This document shows, in pieces, positions 50,935 through 58,798 of a stretch of DNA of 64,000 nt. Both the position numbers and the translations under genes were made by a program. Below the pieces are notes generated by a model, which saw only the letters and a list, made by a program, of their open reading frames with translations, was not told the DNA's origin and made no database searches. The stretch is from contig CP070825.1 of assembly GCA_020344415.1 (NCBI GenBank), forward strand, positions 4,357,231-4,421,230. The letters run 5' to 3'. Every line of letters begins with the position of its first letter. Position 1 is the stretch's first letter. Source of the DNA: Candidatus Aminicenantota bacterium (GTDB lineage: Bacteria > Acidobacteriota > Aminicenantia > Aminicenantales > Aminicenantaceae).

Positions 50935-52941
50935 TTATCTTTTGCCCCACTTAAAAGGTGTCTTAAGTCTTTCTTCAATCCACTGGCGGTTTATCCGCAT
51001 CCCATACTGGTCGTGCTGCATTGTCCGTCCCGTATCATGCTTTAAAGCCTCTCGATAATATTTTAAGGCTTCTTCCCTGTTACCCAATAAATCCTGCAGA
51101 TGTCCCATCCAAACCAGCGTCGAAAAATGGCGAATCCCGAAAATATTTAATTCGGTTGCTTTCTTAAACGCATTAAAGGATTCTCCAATATAACCTCCAT
51201 CAAATAGAGTCAATCCAAGCTTGTACCAGGAATAGGTATTATCGAGTTTCAAACTTTCTGCTCGCTTGAATGCGTTAAGAGCAGATTCTCCTGCTCCCTG
51301 CCATGGCAATTGAGAAATAAGATCCGAAAGCTCTTTAGCTGTCATTGAAAGAGGAGTCTCTATCATGGCAAACTTTTTATCAGGATCCAATATTGCTTCT
51401 TTCAGCTTTGATGGACTTTCAAATATCAAATCATCGACTTTAGAGAGTCTGCTCGTGTATTTAATCTCACTCGATCCATCTTCAAAGACAGCCTTTACTG
51501 GAACGGGCATTTGCATAGACCCTTGACATTCCACTCTTATCGCAGAAATATATTTATCTTTCTCCTGAATACTTTCTTGAGATGTTATCTGATAAGATAG
51601 ATATTTATTAGAACGTACCCATTGATCAAAAAACCACTTCAAGCTTTGTCCACTCTCTGCTTCAGATACCCTCCAGAATTCTTTGTATCTAAGGCACTTT
51701 CCACCATAATTCTTCAAGCATTTCTTGTAGATTCTCTCAAACGTCTCCTTTCCCAGCACACATTCTAGGGCACTGATAACGCTGAATCCCTTTCCATGTT
51801 TCACGATATTATTGTGGTCAAATTTTATTCTGATAAATTGCTCTGGAGGAATATCTATGGTTGTATCGAGGCGCTTGCGAACTCCGGAGAGATATCTATT
51901 CATGAGTCCGATGTGCTTATCCATGCCAAGGTTTCGGAAGATGGTATATTCTCTATCTGCATAGATCCCCAGTCCTATCCATAGCCAGGAAGGGATATCA
52001 TCATCCATCACGTATTCTCCCCAGTATTGATGGCCGATTTCATGAGCCGTTATCCATTTCCAATGAAGGAGTGGCTTATCAGCAAATTTTTCCTGTCCAT
52101 GAATCACAACAATTCCCGAAGCAAAGGGATAACCTCCCATGGGCCGAGTTGCCCCTGGTATGATGTAAAGAAACTTAAACGGGTAGAAACCTAACCAATC
52201 TCGATAAAATTTCACGACATCGGCTGCAGTATCCAGGCACAATCGAGCGCACTCTGAACCCGCTTCGGTAAACAAAGACGTTATCAAGACACCTTTAACT
52301 TCCCTGGTTTCAGTCTTCAAATCTTTTCCTAAGTAGATCCCAAACGTAGCAACTCCTTTGTTTTCATAGTAGTCTGTTTTCTTGTTAAATCTTCCGCTCG
52401 CAGCTAAAGCATATCCTGCGGGAGTATTCAGTTTCACTTCGAAGTCGTCATGATTGGGAAGACCACCCCACCAAAGACGAGGATGCCAGCTTACTAATTT
52501 TATTTCTTGAGCATCTGCTCTTGATATGCCTCCTCTACTGAATGCAATGTCCATCCTGATCTTTGATCCTGGTTTGAGAGGTCTTGGAAGCTCGTACAGG
52601 AGTGGAGAGGAAACTGGGGGAGATTTTTTAGTATTCAATAAGTTCAAGGATTTCCCCTTAACACTCACCTGCATAGAGCGAACGCTACTAATGGACCAAT
52701 CAAACGCTACTACGGAAATCGGGCTTGAAGTTTTGTTGCGGAATGTGACAGTCCCCTCGCCTTCTACTATCCTATTCGGCAGATCTATTCTGGCATCGAT
52801 TTTATACTGAGCTTGTGGAGGGTCAGAAGGTACCCAGAATTTTTTCTGTGCATCTGCCTGCAAAACCAGAAATGGGCCTAAGATTAAAATTATGAACAGA
52901 CTCACTCGGTTGAGAAAACAAAAAGACAATATTTTTTTCAT
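50935..52941 (-). CDS. Secreted M1-peptidase-like protein lacking a zinc ligand, with TPR tail
   Basis: The 668-residue protein has a signal peptide (ILSFCFLNRVSLFIILILGPFLVLQADA) and the M1-type N-terminal beta domain. The catalytic domain keeps the HExxH zinc motif in AHEIGHQYWGEYV near residue 302. The third ligand Glu, normally in WLNEGFAxY, is missing: the sequence is WLWIGLGIYADREY. The GAMEN-like exopeptidase segment is also altered (RPMGGYPFASG). A C-terminal TPR pair (NAFKRAESLKLDNTYSWYKLG, AFKKATELNIFGIRHF) follows. It is probably a degenerate or non-peptidase member. CTTGGAGG precedes the ATG. Confidence 0.85.
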   Translation of the reverse strand: MKKILSFCFLNRVSLFIILILGPFLVLQADAQKKFWVPSDPPQAQYKIDARIDLPNRIVEGEGTVTFRNKTSSPISVVAFDWSISSVRSMQVSVKGKSLNLLNTKKSPPVSSPLLYELPRPLKPGSKIRMDIAFSRGGISRADAQEIKLVSWHPRLWWGGLPNHDDFEVKLNTPAGYALAASGRFNKKTDYYENKGVATFGIYLGKDLKTETREVKGVLITSLFTEAGSECARLCLDTAADVVKFYRDWLGFYPFKFLYIIPGATRPMGGYPFASGIVVIHGQEKFADKPLLHWKWITAHEIGHQYWGEYVMDDDIPSWLWIGLGIYADREYTIFRNLGMDKHIGLMNRYLSGVRKRLDTTIDIPPEQFIRIKFDHNNIVKHGKGFSVISALECVLGKETFERIYKKCLKNYGGKCLRYKEFWRVSEAESGQSLKWFFDQWVRSNKYLSYQITSQESIQEKDKYISAIRVECQGSMQMPVPVKAVFEDGSSEIKYTSRLSKVDDLIFESPSKLKEAILDPDKKFAMIETPLSMTAKELSDLISQLPWQGAGESALNAFKRAESLKLDNTYSWYKLGLTLFDGGYIGESFNAFKKATELNIFGIRHFSTLVWMGHLQDLLGNREEALKYYREALKHDTGRTMQHDQYGMRINRQWIEERLKTPFKWGKR

Positions 52942-53072
52942 TTATATCCTCCAAGAAATGATTTTCGCTCAGTAGCGAAAGCTTCTCCCTTTGCTCAAAT
53001 AAAACAACTTTTTCAATTTTTGTAACTTCTCTTTTAGAATACTCGATTTCCTCTTTTTTTAAAATAGTTAGC

Positions 53073-53346
53073 ATTGGGGTCAGGCTTTCATAACTTTCAT
53101 AACTTGATTCTTATCTATTTCCGGGATTAGACCTTATCCCGTGGGTAACTTTTAAAATCATAGCGAAAGAAACATCTCTTTAAAAAAAAGGGACAGGCTA
53201 CTTTTTCTTTAGAGGCAGGATGATTCCTGTTTGGAGGCATTCCCAGAAGAAAAAGAAGCCTGTCCCCTTTTTCTTCCATTCTCATTTCTAAAAAAAATTA
53301 ATAGAATTTTAAAAAGTTATGAAAGTTATGAAAGCCTGACCCTAAT
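53073..53346. repeat. Large variable-stem inverted repeat, CTTTCATAACTT type, with a nested element
   Basis: The arms ATTGGGGTCAGGCTTTCATA... (from 53073) and its complement ending CTGACCCTAAT (53346) pair over 33 bases with one mismatch. Between them lies a second inverted repeat (53185-53273) of the GGGGACAGG type. This fills most of the 499-base gap between the M1-like gene and the molybdo-hydroxylase operon; the remainder up to 53440 shows no gene. Confidence 0.9.
53185..53273. repeat. Nested inverted repeat, GGGGACAGGCTAC type
   Basis: AAAAAAGGGACAGGCTACTT (from 53185) and a right arm ending GAAGCCTGTCCCCTTTTT near 53272 pair over about 24 bases with a few mismatches. It sits wholly inside the loop of the larger element at 53073-53346. 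A solo arm of the same sequence is at 45521-45546. Confidence 0.82.
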
Positions 53347-53440
53347 GATAGGTTAAAAAAATGTTGCTAAAATAGATTAATAAAATTATAATCCATAAAA
53401 ATATCTAGATAGATAAATTCAGATAGAAAAGGAGGAAAGC

Positions 53441-54106
53441 ATGGACAAAAACATTCCCAAATCTTATCTGGGCATCGTTATAATGCTCGGAGCTGTATGG
53501 GGTTTTTCAGAAGCTGCTTTGGGCATGTGGCTTCGAAGCTGTGCTTCTTTTTATTCTGGTGCGCTAATGACAGGAGTGGCCCTCTTTTTTATTGCCTCTA
53601 GCTGGGTTTTAACTCGAAGAATCCTAGGAGTTGCTCTACTTATCGTTATAGCCTGTCTTTTCAAGATGTTTGACGCCCTTCTGCTTTCATACCCTATCCA
53701 GCACGGAGCTATAGGAAATCCCATTTTTGCTTTCTTAATGGAGGGTGCAGCCTTTCTGATACTGATAGCGATATTCAATGAAAAGCTAAAACAGAAGACC
53801 GGAGGTCAAGCTCTCCTGGGGGGAATGTCTGCCCTCTTGGCCGTAAATCTGTTTCCCCTCGTGAAATATGCTACTGGGATTCCTGCCTGTGTTTATCCAG
53901 GAACTGGCTATCCTCTCTCCCTCTATTATGCTCCTCTGGCCGTCCTCCTCTCTTTCGTGACTGTTCCTTTAGGAATTCTGGTTGGAGAGAAGCTCCTATC
54001 TGTAGAGACCAGATTTGGATTAGCGAATCGAAAACTGCGATATCTTGCTTCACCCGCAACGCTTATTCTGTGTCTCGTTATTATCACCATCATCAGGTTA
54101 GCTTAA
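53441..54106 (+). CDS. Multi-pass membrane protein heading a molybdo-hydroxylase operon, unknown function
   Basis: I do not recognise a named family. The 221-residue protein has about seven membrane helices, including LGAVWGFSEAALGMWLR at the start, KMFDALLLSYP, PIFAFLMEGAAFLILIAIF, SLYYAPLAVLLSFVTVPLGILVGE and a C-terminal helix (TLILCLVIITIIRL). The layout and several positions (G-x-x-W-G-x-x-E near the start, x-V-P-x-G-x-x-x-G late) match the protein at 6546-7163, which heads the AOR operon. AAAGGAGG precedes the ATG. The [2Fe-2S] subunit gene follows 33 bases downstream, so it is the first gene of this operon. Confidence 0.82.
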   Translation: MDKNIPKSYLGIVIMLGAVWGFSEAALGMWLRSCASFYSGALMTGVALFFIASSWVLTRRILGVALLIVIACLFKMFDALLLSYPIQHGAIGNPIFAFLMEGAAFLILIAIFNEKLKQKTGGQALLGGMSALLAVNLFPLVKYATGIPACVYPGTGYPLSLYYAPLAVLLSFVTVPLGILVGEKLLSVETRFGLANRKLRYLASPATLILCLVIITIIRLA

Positions 54107-54139
54107 CACTAATATCTTTTCCTAATTAGGAGAGATACG

Positions 54140-54769
54140 ATGCAAAAGGGCAAAAATAAGAAAAGAAAGACTTTTACAAGGAGAGATTTTTTAAAAGGAT
54201 TCAGCGGAGGAGCCATAGGTGCAGCTGTTGCCCCTAGGCTGCTTGCTCAGGATGCTGCTTCTCTCCAGACAGAGAAAGGAAAAATACCCCTTTATTCCAA
54301 AAAACAAATTACTCTCGCTGTGAATGAAAAGAAATTCCCTCTTGTCGTCGAACCCAGAGAGACTCTTCTGTACGTACTGAGAGAGAGGCTGAACTTGACC
54401 GGGTCTAAGATGACATGCGCCAGGGGAGAATGTGGAGGGTGTACGGTTCTCTTGGACGGGAATCCCGTTTATTCCTGTATGTATCTTGCGATTAGAGCTG
54501 ATGGCAAGAAGGTCACCACAGTCGAAGGATTAGCAGCCAACGGAAATCTTCACCCTGTTCAAGAGGCGTTCATCCAGAAAGATGCCTACCAATGTGGATT
54601 CTGCACTCCAGGATTTATCATGTCTTCTGTGGCTCTCCTCAATAATAATCAAAATCCTAAGATGGAAGAGATTAAAAATGGACTTTCAGGTAATATCTGC
54701 CGCTGCGGAAACTACTTTAAGATATACGAAGCTGTCTCTGCTGCATCCAAAGGTGTGAGAGGGTCCTAA
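54140..54769 (+). CDS. Tat-exported [2Fe-2S] subunit of a xanthine-oxidase-family enzyme (PaoA-like)
   Basis: The 209-residue small subunit carries electrons from the molybdenum centre. It starts with a twin-arginine signal (FTRRDFLKGFSGGAIGAAVAP), so the folded complex is probably carried to the periplasm. The plant-type cluster is CARGECGGCTVLLDGNPVYSC, and the second, helical cluster uses CGFCTPGF and NICRCGNY. E. coli PaoA has the same layout. The molybdopterin subunit starts one base after its stop and the FAD subunit follows, so the order is small, large, medium. Confidence 0.93.
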   Translation: MQKGKNKKRKTFTRRDFLKGFSGGAIGAAVAPRLLAQDAASLQTEKGKIPLYSKKQITLAVNEKKFPLVVEPRETLLYVLRERLNLTGSKMTCARGECGGCTVLLDGNPVYSCMYLAIRADGKKVTTVEGLAANGNLHPVQEAFIQKDAYQCGFCTPGFIMSSVALLNNNQNPKMEEIKNGLSGNICRCGNYFKIYEAVSAASKGVRGS

Positions 54770-54770
54770 A

Positions 54771-57029
54771 ATGGCGAAAAACAAATATTTGAAAGATATT
54801 GAAGATTTGACTCTCCTCTATAATGAAGGATTCAGGGATAAAGAGACAGAGGAACAAGAAGATGCTCCCTTGCCTGAGAAAGGTGAATTCAAAATCATCG
54901 GGAAATCCACTCCAAGAATAGATGGGAAAAAAATTGTTACCGGCCGAGCCCGATACACGCATGATATCAAATTCAGAGGAATGCTCCATGGAAAAATCTT
55001 GCGAAGTCCCCACGCCTGCGCCGAACTCGTATCTATAGACCTAAGCAAAGCCCAAAGTTTGCCTGGAGTAAAGGCAGTCCTTCAGCTTAAAAAAGGAAAA
55101 GTAACTTATGCAGGTGAACAAGTTGCTGCTGTAGCTGCGGTGGATGAAAAGATTGCAGAAGAAGCTCTTAAATTAATCAATGTCGAATACAAACTCCTTC
55201 CTTTTGTTGTAACAGAAGAGAAGGCTATGGAAGAAGGAAGCCCAGGGGTTCACGGCAAGTCAAACGTCCTGAAATTTCAAGACTACAAAAGAGGGAATAT
55301 TGAAAAAGGATTCGAGGAGGCCGATACCGTCCTGGAACGCACTTATAAAACGGCTGTGGAAATCCATCATCCTGCAGAGACCCACGGTAGTGTCGCCAAA
55401 TGGGAAGGAAACAGACTGACAGCATGGGATTCCACCCAGGCTATTCACAGCGTTAGGGATGGTCTTGCCCGCGCCATGAACATACCTGCGAGTCGAGTAA
55501 GAGTCATAAAACAATACATGGGAGGAGGATTTGGAAGCAAACTGGAAATAAACGACTACACAGTGGCAGCTGCGATGTTAGCTAAAGAAGCTAAAAAGCC
55601 TGTAAAAATAATTCTCTCCAGGAAAGAGAATTCCCTCTGTGTAGGGAACCGTCCTTCTTCTTTACAGACAATAAAAGGGGGAGTAAAAAAAGACGGCACA
55701 CTCACCGCGCTCTCTCTGAAAAATTATACATCAGGAGGAATCCGCGGTGGTGACCGCTGTGAAGAACCATTGATAGATGTCTATAAATGCCCCAACGTCA
55801 AGGTGGAAGAATACAGCGTTTTCACTAATACCGGAGCATCACGGCCCACAAGAGCTCCTGGCCATGTCCAAGGAACCATGGCACTTGAAGGATTCATGGA
55901 AGAGCTAGCCAATGAAATCGGCATTGATCCATTAAAATTGAGGCAGAAAAACTACAGCACAAAAAACCGTGGGGATACCGGAATTCCCTACTCCTCTAAA
56001 GGATTGGATAAATGCTACCAAATAGGAGCAGAAAAGATTGGCTGGGCGAGAAGAAACAAGAAGCCTGGAGGGGGAAAAGGGAAGATACGCAGAGGACTTG
56101 GGATGGCAAGCCAGATATGGTGGGGAGCAGGGGTACCAGGAACCTTAGCTGATGTCAAAATCCACCCTGATGGAAGCGTAGAGGCAATCAGTGGTACTCA
56201 AGACATAGGAGGCGGCACGAGAACCTTTATGGCTGTTATCACGGCAGAAACATTAGGCCGAAAACCCGAAGAAATTGCAGTGAAAATCGGAAACACGGAT
56301 TATCCCTGGGCTATCCTTTCAGGAGGAAGTCTGACAGCTCCTTCGGTAGGCCCAGCAATAAGGGACGCAGCCCTTAAGGCAGCCGATTATCTCAAAAATT
56401 TAGGAGCCTCTAAGCTGAAGATTGATCCTGCCGATGTCATCCTGGAAGGTAAAAAACTCTATAACAAGAACGATCCATCCAAATCAATCACTTTTAGAAA
56501 TTTGAGCAGAGAATTGAGCCGAGAACGAGTCTTTCATGGGGAACGCAAGGGAATGCCTCAGGATTATGCCTACAATACATTTGCAGCTCACTTCGCAGAG
56601 GTAGAAGTTGATACAGAAACTGGCCAGATAAAAGTCCTCAAAGTCGTTGCGGTTCATGAAAGTGGAAGAATCCTCAATAAGATAACCGCAGAGAGCCAGG
56701 TCATAGGAGGTATCACACAGGGAATCAGCACCGCTCTTTTCGAAGAACGGATTATGGATGATACCACAGGAAACCTGGTTAATCCGAATATGAGGGATTA
56801 TAAAATTGCAACCTCTTTAGATATTCCCAAAATCGAGGTCTTCTTTGTTGACATGATTGATCCAAGAATTAATATCCTAGGAAATAAAGGAATCGGAGAG
56901 CCACCCAGAATTCCTCCAGCAGGAGCTATCGCCAATGCAGTCTACAACGCTATCGGAGTTCATGTTAGAGAAATCCCGATGACTCCTAACAAAGTACTTC
57001 AAGCTTTGAAGAAAAAGGAGGTAGGCTGA
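54771..57029 (+). CDS. Molybdopterin large subunit, xanthine-oxidase family (PaoC-like)
   Basis: The 752-residue subunit binds the molybdopterin-cytosine-dinucleotide cofactor and does the substrate chemistry. Landmarks are GKSTPRIDGKKIVTGRARYTHD near residue 40, AGEQVAAVAA, MGGGFGSKLE near residue 250, TGASRPTRAPGHVQGTMALEGF, and the late GNKGIGEPPRIPPAGAIANAV with the catalytic Glu in KGIGEPP. It has no signal of its own and likely leaves the cell with the Tat-bearing small subunit. Substrate is unknown; periplasmic PaoABC of E. coli oxidises aldehydes. Its stop overlaps the FAD subunit start by one base. Confidence 0.93.
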   Translation: MAKNKYLKDIEDLTLLYNEGFRDKETEEQEDAPLPEKGEFKIIGKSTPRIDGKKIVTGRARYTHDIKFRGMLHGKILRSPHACAELVSIDLSKAQSLPGVKAVLQLKKGKVTYAGEQVAAVAAVDEKIAEEALKLINVEYKLLPFVVTEEKAMEEGSPGVHGKSNVLKFQDYKRGNIEKGFEEADTVLERTYKTAVEIHHPAETHGSVAKWEGNRLTAWDSTQAIHSVRDGLARAMNIPASRVRVIKQYMGGGFGSKLEINDYTVAAAMLAKEAKKPVKIILSRKENSLCVGNRPSSLQTIKGGVKKDGTLTALSLKNYTSGGIRGGDRCEEPLIDVYKCPNVKVEEYSVFTNTGASRPTRAPGHVQGTMALEGFMEELANEIGIDPLKLRQKNYSTKNRGDTGIPYSSKGLDKCYQIGAEKIGWARRNKKPGGGKGKIRRGLGMASQIWWGAGVPGTLADVKIHPDGSVEAISGTQDIGGGTRTFMAVITAETLGRKPEEIAVKIGNTDYPWAILSGGSLTAPSVGPAIRDAALKAADYLKNLGASKLKIDPADVILEGKKLYNKNDPSKSITFRNLSRELSRERVFHGERKGMPQDYAYNTFAAHFAEVEVDTETGQIKVLKVVAVHESGRILNKITAESQVIGGITQGISTALFEERIMDDTTGNLVNPNMRDYKIATSLDIPKIEVFFVDMIDPRINILGNKGIGEPPRIPPAGAIANAVYNAIGVHVREIPMTPNKVLQALKKKEVG

Positions 57030-58003
57030 TGATAAACTTTAAAATAGCTGAACCTCAAACAATTGACCAGGTTACCTCTTTGTTATCTGAAAAGAAGGAA
57101 AAATATTACCTCATGGCCGGAGGTACGGACCTTTTGGGTGAGATAAAAGATGAAATAATAGAGCCTGAAGTGGTCATGGATCTGAAATCTATTCCTAATC
57201 TTTCTTATATTAAAAAAGAGAGAGAAGGAGTTCGAATCGGAGTTTTAACTACTGTGGCCGAACTGGCGGATAACCCCCTTATAAAACAAGATTACCCTGG
57301 ACTTCACGAAGCTGCCTTATCTGTAGCCACTCCTCAACTCAGGAATGTGGGGACAATCGGGGGAAATCTCTGCCAGAGACCTCGTTGTTGGTACTATCGC
57401 GATGCTCAAGTCGTATGCCGGAAAAAGGGAGGAAGCAGGTGTTATGCAACCAGAGGAAAGAACAAATACCATGCTATCTTTGGCGGAGGGGTCTGTCACA
57501 TAGTCCATCCTTCTGATTTGGCTCCGGCTCTTATCTCTTTGGATTCAGAAATATCTATCAGCACACCAAAGGGAGATAAGACTGTATCTCTGGCAGATTT
57601 TTATACCCTGCCCAGAGAAAATGTCCGAAAAGAGAATATCCTAAACCCAGGCGAAGTTGTCAGGGAAATAAAAATCCCCCTGGCGAAAAGCGGTGAAAAA
57701 AGCACCTACTATAAAATCAAGGAAAGAGGAGGATGGGATTTTGCTATCGCGTCGGCTGCGGTGAAAGGAACTGTCTCTGGAGGTGGATTTAAGGATATTA
57801 AGATTGTTCTGGGAGGAGTAGCCCCAGTTCCCTGGAGACTCGAGAAAGCTGAGAAACAAGTAAAAGGTAAAAAAGCTTCCGAAAAATTGCTTAAGCAAGC
57901 AGCCAGAGAAGCCCTGAAAGATGCCAGAGCCATGACAGAGAATGGATATAAAAAAGAACTTGTTGAGGCAGTGATATATAGAGCTGCGATGTCTCTAGGG
58001 TAG
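57029..58003 (+). CDS. FAD-binding medium subunit (PaoB-like) with probable [4Fe-4S] insert
   Basis: The 324-residue subunit is the FAD-dependent electron exit of the hydroxylase. FAD motifs are YYLMAGGTDLLGEIKDE near residue 27 and TPQLRNVGTIGGNLCQRPRCW. A cysteine-rich insert then reads CQRPRCWYYRDAQVVCRKK, GGSRCYATRG and GGGVCHIVHPSD, giving five Cys within about 45 residues. PaoB and 4-hydroxybenzoyl-CoA reductase beta have an extra [4Fe-4S] cluster in an insert at this point, so one is likely here. It is third in the operon. Confidence 0.92.
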   Translation: MINFKIAEPQTIDQVTSLLSEKKEKYYLMAGGTDLLGEIKDEIIEPEVVMDLKSIPNLSYIKKEREGVRIGVLTTVAELADNPLIKQDYPGLHEAALSVATPQLRNVGTIGGNLCQRPRCWYYRDAQVVCRKKGGSRCYATRGKNKYHAIFGGGVCHIVHPSDLAPALISLDSEISISTPKGDKTVSLADFYTLPRENVRKENILNPGEVVREIKIPLAKSGEKSTYYKIKERGGWDFAIASAAVKGTVSGGGFKDIKIVLGGVAPVPWRLEKAEKQVKGKKASEKLLKQAAREALKDARAMTENGYKKELVEAVIYRAAMSLG

Positions 58004-58045
58004 AGATTCTTTTCAATCTACTGCCTCGTCATTGCGTTCGACCTA

Positions 58046-58152
58046 CAGGGATCTGATTCATCAAATCCCTATGTAAGGTGAATATGCAGCGGCTTGATTT
58101 ATCAAGCCTGCCTCATAGTAGTGTGAGGGCTTGATTCATCAGATCTACCTTA
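58046..58152. repeat. Three palindromic repeat copies between the two hydroxylase operons
   Basis: Copies of the GGGATTTGATTCATCAAATCCC family lie at 58046-58071, 58091-58108 (GGCTTGATTTATCAAGCC, a perfect short palindrome) and 58125-58152. A CATTGCG fragment precedes them near 58030. They follow the FAD-subunit stop and form part of the 315-base gap before the next start; no gene is seen. Confidence 0.75.
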
Positions 58153-58198
58153 TGAAAGAGGGCGTAATGATTCAACTCTGCGAGGTTCGGAAATGAGG

Positions 58199-58278
58199 GG
58201 ATCAGACTTGAATAACTTGAATTCCCAGAGACAAAAGGCAAGCCTTGCCAAAATATACAGGTTATTCAACCCTGATCC
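58199..58278. repeat. Inverted repeat with nested hairpin, upstream of the second hydroxylase operon
   Basis: GGATCAGACTTGAATAACTTG-type left arm (58199-58219) pairs with a right arm at 58258-58278 at 18 of 21 positions. A perfect small hairpin GGCAAGCCTTGCC (58237-58249) sits in the loop. The outer GGATCAG resembles the GGGGTCAG tip of the variable-stem family, with yet another stem sequence. It lies 40 bases before the next start codon, where it might also regulate transcription or translation. Confidence 0.7.
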
Positions 58279-58318
58279 TGATGAATAAGGTATGGAGAGA
58301 CAAAATAAGGGGACTGAA

Positions 58319-58798
58319 ATGAAGGAAACCATTCGTTTCAAGCTTAATGACAAGCCTGTAAGTTTGACCATAGACAATGAGCGAATGCTTTTATGGGTCC
58401 TGCGCACTGAACTCGGTCTTACAGGAACTAAATTCGGTTGCGGCGAGGGCTACTGTGGAGCCTGCACCGTTCTTGTGAACAGGGAGGCTATCCGGTCCTG
58501 CCAATTTCCTCTCAAAGATGTCAAAGGGAAAGCAGTCATTACCATTGAAGGATTAGCTAAAAACGGAGACCTCCACCCTTTACAGAAAGCATTCATAAAA
58601 CACGATGCCCTTCAATGCGGATTCTGTACCTCAGGAATGCTTCTTAATGCTTACAGCTTACTGCTAAAAAATCCAAAACCCAGCCGCAAAGAAATCATTC
58701 AGGGTATGGAAGAGAACCTGTGCCGTTGTGGAACATATCAACGAATCATCCAAGCTGTCCAGACTGCAGCCCACGAAATGAATGGAGGGAAAAGATGA
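58319..58798 (+). CDS. [2Fe-2S] subunit of a second xanthine-oxidase-family enzyme (IorA-like)
   Basis: A 159-residue electron-transfer subunit with both clusters: CGEGYCGACTVLVNREAIRSC and CGFCTSGML followed by NLCRCGTY. It has no twin-arginine signal, unlike its counterpart at 54140. I start it at ATG 58319, with AAGGGGAC just before it, rather than nine codons upstream. It overlaps the large subunit start in an ATGA junction. No FAD subunit follows, so the pair resembles isoquinoline 1-oxidoreductase-type enzymes, which pass electrons to a cytochrome or other acceptor. Confidence 0.92.
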   Translation: MKETIRFKLNDKPVSLTIDNERMLLWVLRTELGLTGTKFGCGEGYCGACTVLVNREAIRSCQFPLKDVKGKAVITIEGLAKNGDLHPLQKAFIKHDALQCGFCTSGMLLNAYSLLLKNPKPSRKEIIQGMEENLCRCGTYQRIIQAVQTAAHEMNGGKR

